From Actinospineispora eucalypti (GTDB lineage Bacteria; Actinomycetota; Actinomycetes; Mycobacteriales; Pseudonocardiaceae), in assembly GCA_014208095.1 (NCBI GenBank), contig JACHMT010000001.1, forward strand, positions 1,922,001 to 1,986,000: a stretch of DNA of 64,000 nucleotides. The letters are read 5' to 3'. Shown piece after piece: positions 43,728 through 52,123 of this stretch. The notes under the pieces are model-generated. The model was not told the origin of the DNA. It ran no database searches and saw only the letters and a program-made list of their open reading frames with translations. The position numbers and the translations under genes are program-made. Within the stretch, counting starts at the first letter, position 1. Every line of letters begins with the position of its first letter.

Positions 43728-44897
43728 ATGCGCGATGATCCGGCGCGGTTCCGCGCTCAGTTCCCCGCGCTGGCGGACACGGTGCACCTGGCCAGCTGCA
43801 GCCAGGGGGCGCTGTCCTCCCGGCTGGCCTACGCGCTGCAGGAGATCGGCTTCTCCCTGCGGGACAAGGGCGCGCCGTGGGCGGAATGGACGGCCCAGGT
43901 GGACCGCGCCCGGGAGCGCTTCGCCCGGTTCATCGGCGCCGGTCCGGGCGAGGTCGCCGTGCTCTCCTGCGCCTCCGAGGCGGCCTTCCAGGTGGCCTCG
44001 AGCCTGGACTGGTCGCGGCGGGCCGGCGTGGTGACCACCGACCTGGAGTTCCCGTCCATCGCCCAGGTGTGGCTGGCCCAGCGCGCGAGGGGCGCCGAGG
44101 TGCGGGTGGCCGGGGACAACGGCACCACCGTGGACGCGGACGGTTACGCCGAGCGGATCGACGAGCGGGTGAACCTGGTCTCCGTGCCGCTGGCCTGCTA
44201 CGGCAACGGGGCGCGCCCGCCGGTGCGGGAGATCGCCCGGCTGGCCCACGAGCGCGGCGCCCGGGTGTTCGTGGACGCCTACCAGGCGGTGGGCGTGCTG
44301 CCGGTGGACGTGCGCGAGCTGGGCTGCGACTACCTGGTCAGTGGGTCGCTGAAGTACCTGCTCGGGCTGCCCGGCATCGCGTTCCTCTACGTCCGGGGCG
44401 GCCTTTCGCATCAGCGTGACCCGGAGCTGACCGGCTGGTTCGGCCGCCGCGACCCGTTCGCCTTCGACCCCCGAACGCTGGACTTCCCTTCCGATGCCCG
44501 CCGGTTCGAGGTGGGCACCCCGCCGGTCCCGTCGGCCTACGCCGCCAACGCCGGCTTCGACCTGCTGGAACCCCTGGACCGGGCCGAGGTCGCCCGGCAC
44601 GTGTCCGAGCTGACCGGGGAGCTGACCGAGCGGCTGGTCGAGGCCGGCGAGCTGGTCGCCAGCCCGACCGACGACGCCGGCCGGGGGCCGCAGGTGGCGC
44701 TGGTCGACGAGGACCCGGATGCGCTGGCCGAGTGGCTGGCCCGCCGGCGGATCGTCACCGCTCCCCGGGGCCGTGTCTTGCGCCTGTCCCTGCACTACTA
44801 CAACGACCGCACCGACCTGGACGCCGTCACCGAAGCGGTTCGGGACTACCGCTGTTTGGCGGCGAGTCGCTGCGCGTTGGGCCAGCGCACGTCGTAG
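43728..44897 (+). CDS. Class V aminotransferase-fold PLP enzyme
   Basis: 389 residues from ATG 43728; an in-frame TTG at 43692 would lie in the operator. Fold type I PLP enzyme: LASCSQGALSS near the N-terminus, VFVDAYQAVGVLPVDVRELGCDYLVSGSLKYLLG with the PLP aspartate and the Schiff-base lysine (SLK), and RRFEVGTPPVPSAYA. It resembles kynureninase/isopenicillin-epimerase-like members. Reaction unknown. The final 52 bases overlap the convergent desaturase gene. Confidence 0.82.
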   Translation: MRDDPARFRAQFPALADTVHLASCSQGALSSRLAYALQEIGFSLRDKGAPWAEWTAQVDRARERFARFIGAGPGEVAVLSCASEAAFQVASSLDWSRRAGVVTTDLEFPSIAQVWLAQRARGAEVRVAGDNGTTVDADGYAERIDERVNLVSVPLACYGNGARPPVREIARLAHERGARVFVDAYQAVGVLPVDVRELGCDYLVSGSLKYLLGLPGIAFLYVRGGLSHQRDPELTGWFGRRDPFAFDPRTLDFPSDARRFEVGTPPVPSAYAANAGFDLLEPLDRAEVARHVSELTGELTERLVEAGELVASPTDDAGRGPQVALVDEDPDALAEWLARRRIVTAPRGRVLRLSLHYYNDRTDLDAVTEAVRDYRCLAASRCALGQRTS

Positions 44898-45811
44898 GCC
44901 CAACCCAGTTGCTCGAACCAGCGGATCACTCGCGCGGAGATGTCGATCTGGCCGGGTAGCACGCCGTGCCGGGCGCAGGTCGGGTCGGCGTGGTGCAGGT
45001 TGTGCCAGGATTCGCCGGCTGAGGGGATGGCCAGCCACCACACGTTGCGCGACCGGTCGCGGGTGGCGAACGGCTCGTCGCCCCACACGTGGCAGATGGA
45101 GTTGATGCACCAGGTCACGTGATGCACCAGCGCCACCCGCACCAGGCTGGCCCAGAAGAACGCGGTGAGTGCACCCATCCAGGACCAGGTGATCAGGCCG
45201 CCGAGCACGGCCGGACCAATCATCGAACCGAGCACCAGCCAGGGGAAGACGCGGTGGATGCGCGCGATGTCGGCGTCGGCGAGCAGGTCGGGGGCGTACT
45301 TGGCGCGGTTGGTGCGTTCGGTGGTGAACAACCAGCCGACGTGGGCGAAGAACAGGCCTTTGAGCAGCGCCTTCCAGCCGGTGCCGAAACGCCATGGAGA
45401 GTGTGGGTCGCCCTCGACGTCGGAGAACTTGTGGTGGCGGCGGTGGGTGGCCACCCAGTCCACCACGGTCATCTCCAGCGAGAGGCTGCCGGCGACGGCC
45501 AGCGCGATCTTCAGCGGGCGCTTGGCCTTGAAGGAACCGTGGGTGAACAACCGGTGGAACCCGACGGTGACCCCGAGCACGGTGACCACGTACATCACCG
45601 ACCCGATCAGCACATCGCTCCAGCCGAGCAGCCCGGCGGCCCAGGCCAACGGGACCGCGGCGAGCAGCGCGATGAACGGCAGCACGATGAAGATCGTGAG
45701 CAGGATCAGGTCGAGCCGGGACTTGGGGTGGGGGTCGGCGTCCGGCCTCTGCGCCGGCGCACTCCGCGGGGGCGTGCCGGGATTGGCGTGGCGCGGGTCG
45801 ATGACGGTCAT
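44846..45811 (-). CDS. Acyl-CoA/acyl-lipid delta-9 fatty acid desaturase
   Basis: About 321 residues from ATG 45811. Membrane di-iron desaturase with three His boxes: HRLFTH, HRRHH, and HNLHH in SAGESWHNLHHADPTCARHG. Membrane pairs flank them (LTIFIVLPFIALLAAVPLAWAAGLLG and following). It should introduce a double bond into saturated acyl chains to tune membrane fluidity. It is divergent from a PucR-type regulator whose start lies 86 bases away, the likely controller. Confidence 0.9.
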   Translation of the reverse strand: MTVIDPRHANPGTPPRSAPAQRPDADPHPKSRLDLILLTIFIVLPFIALLAAVPLAWAAGLLGWSDVLIGSVMYVVTVLGVTVGFHRLFTHGSFKAKRPLKIALAVAGSLSLEMTVVDWVATHRRHHKFSDVEGDPHSPWRFGTGWKALLKGLFFAHVGWLFTTERTNRAKYAPDLLADADIARIHRVFPWLVLGSMIGPAVLGGLITWSWMGALTAFFWASLVRVALVHHVTWCINSICHVWGDEPFATRDRSRNVWWLAIPSAGESWHNLHHADPTCARHGVLPGQIDISARVIRWFEQLGWAYDVRWPNAQRLAAKQR

Positions 45812-45897
45812 GAGTACTAGTCTGACGCTGCGGTGAAGATAAATCTTGGCCACCGAGTGTGGATGTTAATGATGAATTTGTTCGCAAAGGACAGTTG

Positions 45898-47100
45898 ATG
45901 TCGACGGATGGAACGCATGACGAACCGGAGCTGACGTTTCAGCCGATCGTCTTCGCGGCGCTGCGCGCCAGGCTGCCCGCTGTGGCGCAGAGTGTGGTGG
46001 GTGCCGTGGTGCACGAGGTGGCCGAGTACGCCGTCCCGCTCCAGCAGGGCAACATGGCCGCCAACATTGCCAACGCCGTCCGACTGGCTCTGGACGGGTT
46101 CCTGCGAATGGCGCAGCCCGCCACCGGCGGCAAGCAGCCGAGCGGTGAGCTCGCCATCGCGCTGGACGGGGCTTACGCGTTGGGTCGAGGCGAGGCGCGT
46201 TCCGGGCGCAGCATCGACTCGCTGCTGGCGGCCTACCGGATCGGTGCCCGGGTGGCCTGGCGGGAGTGGGGGACCACCGCTGTGGAGCAGCACGTCTCTC
46301 CGCAAGAGATGGTGCGGTTCGCCGAGCGGTTGTTCGCCTACATCGACCAGCTCTCGGCGGCCAGCGTCGCCGGTCACGGTGACGAGCTGACCGAGAGCGG
46401 CCGGGCCCGCGAGCAGCAGCGCGAGCGGTTGGGGCGCGCGCTGCTGGCCGGGGCTCCGGTCGACCAGCTGATCGCCTACGCCGAGCGCGCGGGATGGGAG
46501 CCGCCACGCACGTTGACCGTCGTGCTGGTCGGAGCCGACCGTGCCCGGCTGTTGTCCGGGGTGTTGGGCGGCCGCACGCTGTCCCTCGCCGCCGACGTCG
46601 CCGAGGATCGGCAGCTGCCCGACCACGTGCGCATCCTGTTGGTCCCGAATACCGGGGACGACCGGTCGACGGTGTGGGCGGCACTGGGCAACGAGCCGGC
46701 CATCGTCGGTCCCTGCCGGCCCTGGGTACACGCCCGGCAGTCGTACACCCGGGCCGCGCGGGTGCTGCTGATGCACGGACCCGCTCCGGGTGGTGTGGAC
46801 ACCGAGCGGCACCTCACCGACCTGGTGCTTAACGCCGACCCGGAGGCGGTGGCCGACCTGCGCGCGCGCGTGCTCGCCCCGCTGAACGACCTGCCGGCGG
46901 CCACCGCGGGCCGGCTCGCCGAGACCCTGCTGTCCTGGCTTCTGCACCAGGGGCGGCGGGAGGACGTGGCGCGCGACCTGACGGTGCACCCGCAGACCGT
47001 GCGTTACCGGATGACCCAGCTGCGCGAGCTCTACGGCGACACGCTGCTGCACCGCGCCACCACGTTGCAGTTGATCCTCGCCCTCAGCGGCCGCACCTGA
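45898..47100 (+). CDS. PucR/CdaR-type transcriptional regulator
   Basis: 400 residues from ATG 45898, preceded by AAAGGA. The N-terminal half is a helical sensor (EVAEYAVPLQQGNMAANIANAVRLALDGFLRM) common in actinobacterial PucR proteins. The C-terminal HTH_30 domain reads RREDVARDLTVHPQTVRYRMTQLRELYGDTLLHRATTLQLILAL. Divergence from the desaturase suggests a role in membrane-lipid control. Confidence 0.85.
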   Translation: MSTDGTHDEPELTFQPIVFAALRARLPAVAQSVVGAVVHEVAEYAVPLQQGNMAANIANAVRLALDGFLRMAQPATGGKQPSGELAIALDGAYALGRGEARSGRSIDSLLAAYRIGARVAWREWGTTAVEQHVSPQEMVRFAERLFAYIDQLSAASVAGHGDELTESGRAREQQRERLGRALLAGAPVDQLIAYAERAGWEPPRTLTVVLVGADRARLLSGVLGGRTLSLAADVAEDRQLPDHVRILLVPNTGDDRSTVWAALGNEPAIVGPCRPWVHARQSYTRAARVLLMHGPAPGGVDTERHLTDLVLNADPEAVADLRARVLAPLNDLPAATAGRLAETLLSWLLHQGRREDVARDLTVHPQTVRYRMTQLRELYGDTLLHRATTLQLILALSGRT

Positions 47101-47168
47101 CGTAACGCCACTCACCCGACCTCGCGGGCCGGCGGATGAGAGGATGGCCGGTGAGGAAAGGTGCACAT

Positions 47169-48722
47169 GTGTGCGGGATTGTCGCCGCTTTTGCCGAGTC
47201 CGACAGCGCCAGTGACAGAGCCATCGACACCGAGCAGTGCGAGCGGATGCTGGCCAGGATCCAGCACCGGGGGCCGGATGACACGGGGGTTTGCGCCCTC
47301 GACCGGGCCTGGCTGGGCCACCAGCGGCTGTCCATCATGGACGTCAGCGGCGGCCGGCAGCCACTGGCCGACCCGGACGGCACCACCTGGATCGTGGGCA
47401 ACGGGGAGATCTACAACTACCGCAGCCTGAACGCCGACCTGCCGGACGGCCTGGTCCGGACCAAGTCCGACACCGAGGCCGCGCTGCACGTGGTCATGCG
47501 CACCGGTCCGGCCGCCGTGCAGGAGCTGAACGGGATGTTCGCCTTCGCCATGGCCGGGGAGGACGGCTCCGGGCTGGTCGCGCGCGACCCGATGGGGGTC
47601 AAGCCGCTCTACTGGCTCAGCCGCGACGGGGTGACCCTGTTCGCCAGCGAGCTGCGGGCCTTCGACGCCGAGGACCGGCCGGCGGCGGAGTTCTTCCCGC
47701 CCGGCTGCCTGTGGGCGCCGGCCACCGGCGTGGTCCGCTACGCCAACCCGGTCCCGGTTGAGGTGCGCCCGGCCCACCGGGCCAGCGAGGAGAACTGGGA
47801 CGAAGCGGTGCTCAAGGAGCTGCGCGACGCGGTGGTGGCCGCGGTGCGCCGGCGGATGATGAGCGACGTCGGGGTGGGGGTGTTCCTCTCCGGTGGCCTG
47901 GACTCGGCCATCGTGGCCGCCATCGCCGCCCGCGAGGCGGCCGCGCGCGGCGAGGTGCTGCCCAGCTTCGCCGTCGGCACCGCGACCAGCGGCGACCTGC
48001 GGGCCGCCCGGCTGGTGGCCGATTTCATCGGCAGCGAGCACCACGAGGTGCTGGTCACGGCCGAGGATCTGGCGGAGGCGCTGGAGGAGGCGGTCGGGGT
48101 CATCGAGCACTTCGACCCGGCGCTGGTGCGCAGCTCGGTGCCGAACCTGCTGCTGGCCCGGGCGGCGGCGCGCAAGGTGAAGGTGGTGCTCACCGGGGAG
48201 GGCGCGGACGAGCTGTTCGCCGGCTACAGCTACCTGCACGGCCCGGACTTCGCCGAGCCGGACGTGCTGCACGCCGAGCTGGTGCGCAACCTGGAGGGCC
48301 TGCACAACCTGAACCTGCAACGCTGCGACCGGACCACGATGTACTACGGCCTGGAGGCGCGCGAGCCCTTCCTGGACACCGACCTGATCCGGGTCGCGCT
48401 GGCGCTGCCGCCGGAGTGGAAGCAGCTCACCGGCGGCCGGCCGGAGAAGGCGGTGCTGCGCGAGGCGTTCGCCGGCTGGCTGCCGGAGGAGATCCTCTGG
48501 CGGAAGAAGGAGCAGTTCGGCGACGGCTCCGGGGCCGGCACGGTGCTCGCCGCGCTGGCCGGGGAACGGGCCGCCGCGGTCGGCGCCGGCTGGGTCGGCG
48601 AGACGCCGGCCGACGCGTGGGAACTGCGCAGCGAGGAAGAGGTTCTCTACTACGAGATCTGGCGCCGGCACTTCCGCGGCGTGCGGGCCAACGCCACGCT
48701 CACCCCGTTCGCTACTCCGTAG
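47169..48722 (+). CDS. asnB: Asparagine synthetase (glutamine-hydrolysing)
   Basis: 517 residues. GTG 47169 is chosen because the next residue is Cys, the class II amidotransferase nucleophile (MCGIVAAF); AAAGG precedes it. The glutaminase domain holds RIQHRGPDDTG, LGHQRLSIMD, and NGEIYNY. The synthetase domain holds the ATP-binding VFLSGGLDSAIVAAI, and GEGADELFAGYSYL. It makes asparagine or amidates another carboxylate. Somewhat shorter than the usual 550-650 aa. The 3' end overlaps the ddn gene by 11 bases, antisense. Confidence 0.93.
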   Translation: MCGIVAAFAESDSASDRAIDTEQCERMLARIQHRGPDDTGVCALDRAWLGHQRLSIMDVSGGRQPLADPDGTTWIVGNGEIYNYRSLNADLPDGLVRTKSDTEAALHVVMRTGPAAVQELNGMFAFAMAGEDGSGLVARDPMGVKPLYWLSRDGVTLFASELRAFDAEDRPAAEFFPPGCLWAPATGVVRYANPVPVEVRPAHRASEENWDEAVLKELRDAVVAAVRRRMMSDVGVGVFLSGGLDSAIVAAIAAREAAARGEVLPSFAVGTATSGDLRAARLVADFIGSEHHEVLVTAEDLAEALEEAVGVIEHFDPALVRSSVPNLLLARAAARKVKVVLTGEGADELFAGYSYLHGPDFAEPDVLHAELVRNLEGLHNLNLQRCDRTTMYYGLEAREPFLDTDLIRVALALPPEWKQLTGGRPEKAVLREAFAGWLPEEILWRKKEQFGDGSGAGTVLAALAGERAAAVGAGWVGETPADAWELRSEEEVLYYEIWRRHFRGVRANATLTPFATP

Positions 48723-49167
48723 GCCCCACCCGGAAGACCGGGTGGCCGGGGGCGACGCGCAGCAGCTCCTCGTCCGAGGCGTCCGGCCCGACGCCGTCGA
48801 AGAACACGCCCACCTCGAACTTCCACCGCCGCAGGTAGGCGCGCAGCACGGCCGCCTTGTCCGCGTCGGCGATCTCGGTGGCGCGGAACGGCTCCACCCG
48901 CTTGCCCACGACCAGCTCGCCGGTGCCCTGGACGCGCAGGTTGCGCACCCAGTGGGTCTGTCCCCGGGGTGCCACCAGGTAACGCACGCCGTCGTGGGTC
49001 AGCAGGTTCACCGGGGTGGTGCGCCATTCGCCGGTCTTGCGCCCGCGCACCCGCAGGATCCGCGAACCCCAGACGCTCACCCCGGCGCGGGTGAGTCCGC
49101 CGATCACCCGGTTGAACACCGCGGTGGCCCGGCCGGGCTGGACGTAGCGGGACTCGGTGTTGTTCAT
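48712..49167 (-). CDS. F420-dependent Ddn-type nitroreductase family protein
   Basis: 151 residues, start after AGGAGGAACG. It belongs to the deazaflavin (F420)-dependent split-barrel family: ILRVRGRKTGEWRTTPVNLLTHDGVRYLVAPRGQTHWVRNLRVQG is the diagnostic core. It probably reduces quinones or other activated compounds. It is divergent from a TetR gene across three GAGAGC...GCTCTC sites, which indicates repression by that TetR protein. Confidence 0.9.
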   Translation of the reverse strand: MNNTESRYVQPGRATAVFNRVIGGLTRAGVSVWGSRILRVRGRKTGEWRTTPVNLLTHDGVRYLVAPRGQTHWVRNLRVQGTGELVVGKRVEPFRATEIADADKAAVLRAYLRRWKFEVGVFFDGVGPDASDEELLRVAPGHPVFRVGPTE

Positions 49168-49183
49168 CGTTCCTCCTCATTTT

Positions 49184-49271
49184 CGAGAGCGGCGCTCTCG
49201 CTTAAGAGCAGTGAACCATTGGGTCGCACGTTCGTCAAGAGCAGTGCTCTCGAATTTGAGAAGTGCTCTCA
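49184..49271. promoter_or_regulatory. Triple TetR-type operator between ddn and tetR
   Basis: Three related palindromes: CGAGAGCGGCGCTCTCG (49184-49200), CAAGAGCAGTGCTCTCG (49236-49252), and TGAGAAGTGCTCTCA (49257-49271). A further half site AAGAGCAGTG lies at about 49204. They cover both divergent promoters. Confidence 0.7.
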
Positions 49272-49279
49272 AGTAAGGC

Positions 49280-49984
49280 ATGCTGGCCGTCATGAACGCG
49301 GGACGAACGGTGCGGGAACGGGCCAGGGCGGAGCTGACCAGGGAGATCGCCGACGCGGCTCGCCGGCAGCTGGCCGACGTGGGCGCCAACGGGCTTTCGC
49401 TGCGCGCGGTGGCCCGCGAGCTGGGGATGGTCTCGTCCGCGCTCTACCGGTACTTCCCCAGCCGGGATGACCTGCTCACCGCGCTCATCGTGGAGGCCTA
49501 CGAGGCGGTGGCGGACGCCGCCGAAGCGGCGGACCGGGGCGGCCCGCCGGCCGACCGGTGGCGCGCGGTGTGTGCGGCCATCCGGGGCTGGGCGCTGGCC
49601 CACCCGCACGAGTACGCGCTGATCTACGGCTCGCCGGTGCCCGGTTACCAGGCGCCGCGCACCACCGTCCCTCCGGCCGCGCGGATCCCGCTCGCGCTGG
49701 TCGCCATCGTCCGCGACGCCTGGACCGCCGGCGTCCTCGACGCGGGGGACGACCCGCCGCCCGCCTCGCCGGTGCTGCGGGCCCAGTTGCGCGAGGTTGC
49801 CGAGATGGCCGCCCCCGGCCTGCCCGACGCCGTGCTGGCGCGGGCGCTGATCGCCTGGACGCAGCTGTTCGGGATGATCAGCTTCGAGCTGTTCGGCCAG
49901 CTGATCGGCAGCGTGGACCCGAGCGAGGAGTTCTTCGCGCACACCACCGAGCGGATGGCCCGCTTCATCGGCCTCCCGGCCTAG
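49280..49984 (+). CDS. TetR family regulator
   Basis: 234 residues; an ATG at 49292 is an alternative start. HTH: DAARRQLADVGANGLSLRAVARELGMVSSALYRYFPSRDDLLTALI, with an actinobacterial TetR C-terminal domain (WRAVCAAIRGWALAHPHEYALIYGSPVPGYQAP). The first candidate operator abuts its start codon, so autoregulation together with control of the divergent F420 enzyme gene is likely. Confidence 0.9.
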   Translation: MLAVMNAGRTVRERARAELTREIADAARRQLADVGANGLSLRAVARELGMVSSALYRYFPSRDDLLTALIVEAYEAVADAAEAADRGGPPADRWRAVCAAIRGWALAHPHEYALIYGSPVPGYQAPRTTVPPAARIPLALVAIVRDAWTAGVLDAGDDPPPASPVLRAQLREVAEMAAPGLPDAVLARALIAWTQLFGMISFELFGQLIGSVDPSEEFFAHTTERMARFIGLPA

Positions 49985-50030
49985 GGTTTTCCCGCTGTCG
50001 CCGGTCCTGCCCGGCTGCCAGGATCGAGCC

Positions 50031-50441
50031 ATGCCTGTCACACACGGCTTCAACCACGTGGCCACCTGTACCCCCGACCTGGACCGCCTGATCCGCTTCT
50101 ACGGCGAGGCGTTCGACGGCAAGGTCACCTTCGAGATGGCCGCGACCGACGACCACCCGCGAATGGCCATCATCGATCTCGGCGGCGGGGCCGCGCTGAA
50201 CGTGTTCGAGGTCGCCGAGGACACGATCATCGGGGAGCGCCGCAAGATGGGTGGCCGCGGCCCGATCGACCACTTCGGCCTGGCCGTGGACTCCCACGCC
50301 ACGCTGGAGGCGCTGCGCGAGCGGCTGGTGGCCGCCGGCGCGGAGATCGGTGAGATCCAGCGGCTGGGCGGCGAGTGGTCACTGTTCTTCCGCGACCCGG
50401 ACGGCATGGAGCTAGAGGTCTGCGCTCACGCGGTCGATTAG
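50031..50441 (+). CDS. VOC (glyoxalase/bleomycin-resistance) superfamily protein
   Basis: 136 residues forming two beta-alpha-beta-beta-beta units: FNHVATCTPDLDRLIRFYGEAFDGKVTFEM and DHFGLAVDSHATLEALRERLVAAGAE...FRDPDGMELEVCAH. Possible metal ligands are His near the N-terminus, His in DHFGL and Glu in MELEV. Substrate unknown. Its 3' end overlaps the convergent amidohydrolase by 30 bases. Confidence 0.82.
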   Translation: MPVTHGFNHVATCTPDLDRLIRFYGEAFDGKVTFEMAATDDHPRMAIIDLGGGAALNVFEVAEDTIIGERRKMGGRGPIDHFGLAVDSHATLEALRERLVAAGAEIGEIQRLGGEWSLFFRDPDGMELEVCAHAVD

Positions 50442-51368
50442 GCGGGGGAACAGCGCCGCCGCGTTCCGCCGGTTGATCGCCGCGCCGATCGCGTTCCCGA
50501 ACGGCGTGTGCGCGAGGTGCTCGTCCAGGCCGGCGGCGAAGTAGTGGACCGCCGCCGGCGGCGCGAACGGCCAGTCGCTGCCGAACACGATCCGTTCCGG
50601 CCGGGCGAAGGCGAGCAGGCTGGGCAGCGCGGCGGCGGTGGCCGAGAGCGCGGTGTCGAAGTAGAAGCCGCGCAGGTCGGTGAGGATGTCGCGCGGGTCG
50701 GCGCCGGTGTCGGAGGACATGCCGAGGGCCATCCGGTGCGCCGCGTACGGCACGAACCCGCCGGCGTGGGAGAGCACGAACCGGATGTTGGGGAAGCGTC
50801 GCACCACGCCGTTGCGGACCAGCAGGTAGGCGGCGCGGCTGGTATCCAGCAGGAAGTCGGCGGCGAACGGGAGGATGCCCGGCACCTCGGGGCCGGGCAG
50901 TTCGGCGGGGTGCACGAACACCACCGCGCGGCGTTCGTCCAGCGCGGCGAACAGCGGGTCCTGCCCCTCGGCCCCGAGGTAGACGCCCCGGCTGTTGGCC
51001 AGCAGCACCACCCCGTCCGCGTGCAGCACGTCCAGCGCGTGCACCGCCTCGGCGCGGGCGGCGGCCACGTCCGGCATGGGCAGCGTGGCGAAGTGGCCGA
51101 ACCGGTCCGGGTGCCGTTCCACCAGCTCGGCGCCGAACTCGTTGACCCGCCGGGCCAGCCCGGCGGGATCGTCGGCGAACGTGGTGCCGGGGGTCGACAC
51201 GGACACCACGGCGGCGGCGATGCCCACCTCGTCCATCAGCCCGAGCGCTTCCTCCGGGTTCCAGTCCGGCATCGGGCGACCGCCGGCGGCGGTGATGCCG
51301 GCCTCGCGCAGCGCCTCGCGGTAGGGCGCGGGGATGAGGTGCTGATGTACGTCGATGCGTCCGGTCAT
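50412..51368 (-). CDS. Amidohydrolase-2 family (decarboxylase-like)
   Basis: 318 residues. Metal motif VHQHLIP at residues 6-12, LSHAGG and FGSDWPFAPP later, as in ACMSD/6-methylsalicylate decarboxylase-type enzymes, which decarboxylate aromatic or muconate-type acids non-oxidatively. WNPEEALGLMDEVGIAAAVVSVSTPG is notably similar to that group. Its start overlaps the TetR gene by four bases (ATGA), so both are one transcript. It may prepare an aromatic acid for the flavin hydroxylase of the divergent cluster. Confidence 0.82.
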   Translation of the reverse strand: MTGRIDVHQHLIPAPYREALREAGITAAGGRPMPDWNPEEALGLMDEVGIAAAVVSVSTPGTTFADDPAGLARRVNEFGAELVERHPDRFGHFATLPMPDVAAARAEAVHALDVLHADGVVLLANSRGVYLGAEGQDPLFAALDERRAVVFVHPAELPGPEVPGILPFAADFLLDTSRAAYLLVRNGVVRRFPNIRFVLSHAGGFVPYAAHRMALGMSSDTGADPRDILTDLRGFYFDTALSATAAALPSLLAFARPERIVFGSDWPFAPPAAVHYFAAGLDEHLAHTPFGNAIGAAINRRNAAALFPRLIDRVSADL

Positions 51369-52036
51369 GGGTTGCTCCGATGGGTGTCGAGCTCGCGGGC
51401 GGTGGCGTCGGACAGGCTCCGGGCGTGCAGCTCGAACAGGGCGACGAGGTCGGTGTCGTCCCCGTCCAGCTCGTGCGCGATGAACAGCCCGTCGGCCCCG
51501 GCCATGGCGTAGGTGGTCAGCGCGCGCACCGAGGACTCCGGCAGCTCGGGGGTGAGCTCCCGGATCGCCTCGGCGATCCGTTCCCTGGTGATCTGGCGGA
51601 CCTGCAGGAACTTGGTGCGCGCGGTCGGCTCGGCCGGCCGGCGTTCCAGGGCCAGCATCAGGCCGAGGCGCAGGAAGTCCGGCGTGTCCAGCAGCGCCTT
51701 GGCCAGCCCGACGGCCATCGTGCGCACCCGCTCGCCCGCGTCGCCCACCTCGGGCCCGGGCAGCTCGACCGCGGCCAGCCAGCGCTCGAAGCTGCGCTCG
51801 ATGACCGCGGCGATCAGCTCGTCCTTGTTGGCGAAGTGCCAGTAGATCGAGCTGGCCGGCAGCCCGGAGCGGGCGCTCACCTCGCCGATGCTCGTGCCGT
51901 CGTAACCGCGCTCGCCGGCGATCTCGGCGGCGGCATCCAGGATCCGTCGCCGCGACTCCTCCCCGTCGGCGCGCCGCTTTCTCGTCGAACGCTGGCTCGT
52001 CGAACGCTGGCTCGCCGGACGTCGGGTGTTAGCCAC
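51365..52036 (-). CDS. TetR family regulator of the meta-cleavage cluster
   Basis: 223 residues, GTG start after GGGAGGAG. A basic Ser/Arg/Thr-rich leader with RSTSQRST repeat precedes the HTH RRRILDAAAEIAGERGYDGTSIGEVSARSGLPASSIYWHFANKDELIAAVI. It is divergent from the hydrolase-dioxygenase-hydroxylase operon; a GACCGT-n9-ACGGTC palindrome lies just upstream of its start (52049-52069). Confidence 0.9.
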   Translation of the reverse strand: MANTRRPASQRSTSQRSTRKRRADGEESRRRILDAAAEIAGERGYDGTSIGEVSARSGLPASSIYWHFANKDELIAAVIERSFERWLAAVELPGPEVGDAGERVRTMAVGLAKALLDTPDFLRLGLMLALERRPAEPTARTKFLQVRQITRERIAEAIRELTPELPESSVRALTTYAMAGADGLFIAHELDGDDTDLVALFELHARSLSDATARELDTHRSNP

Positions 52037-52048
52037 GTCTCCTCCCTT

Positions 52049-52069
52049 GACCGTGCCGTTCGGACGGTC
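52049..52069. promoter_or_regulatory. Candidate TetR operator
   Basis: GACCGT and ACGGTC half sites with nine bases between, in the divergent gap of tetR and the meta-cleavage hydrolase gene. The same half site appears, with reversed order, in the palindrome at 55574-55610. Confidence 0.45.
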
Positions 52070-52123
52070 TTACCGTAGCACTCGTTCCAATTGTAGTGAA
52101 CATTCCAGTTACGGGAGACGGGC

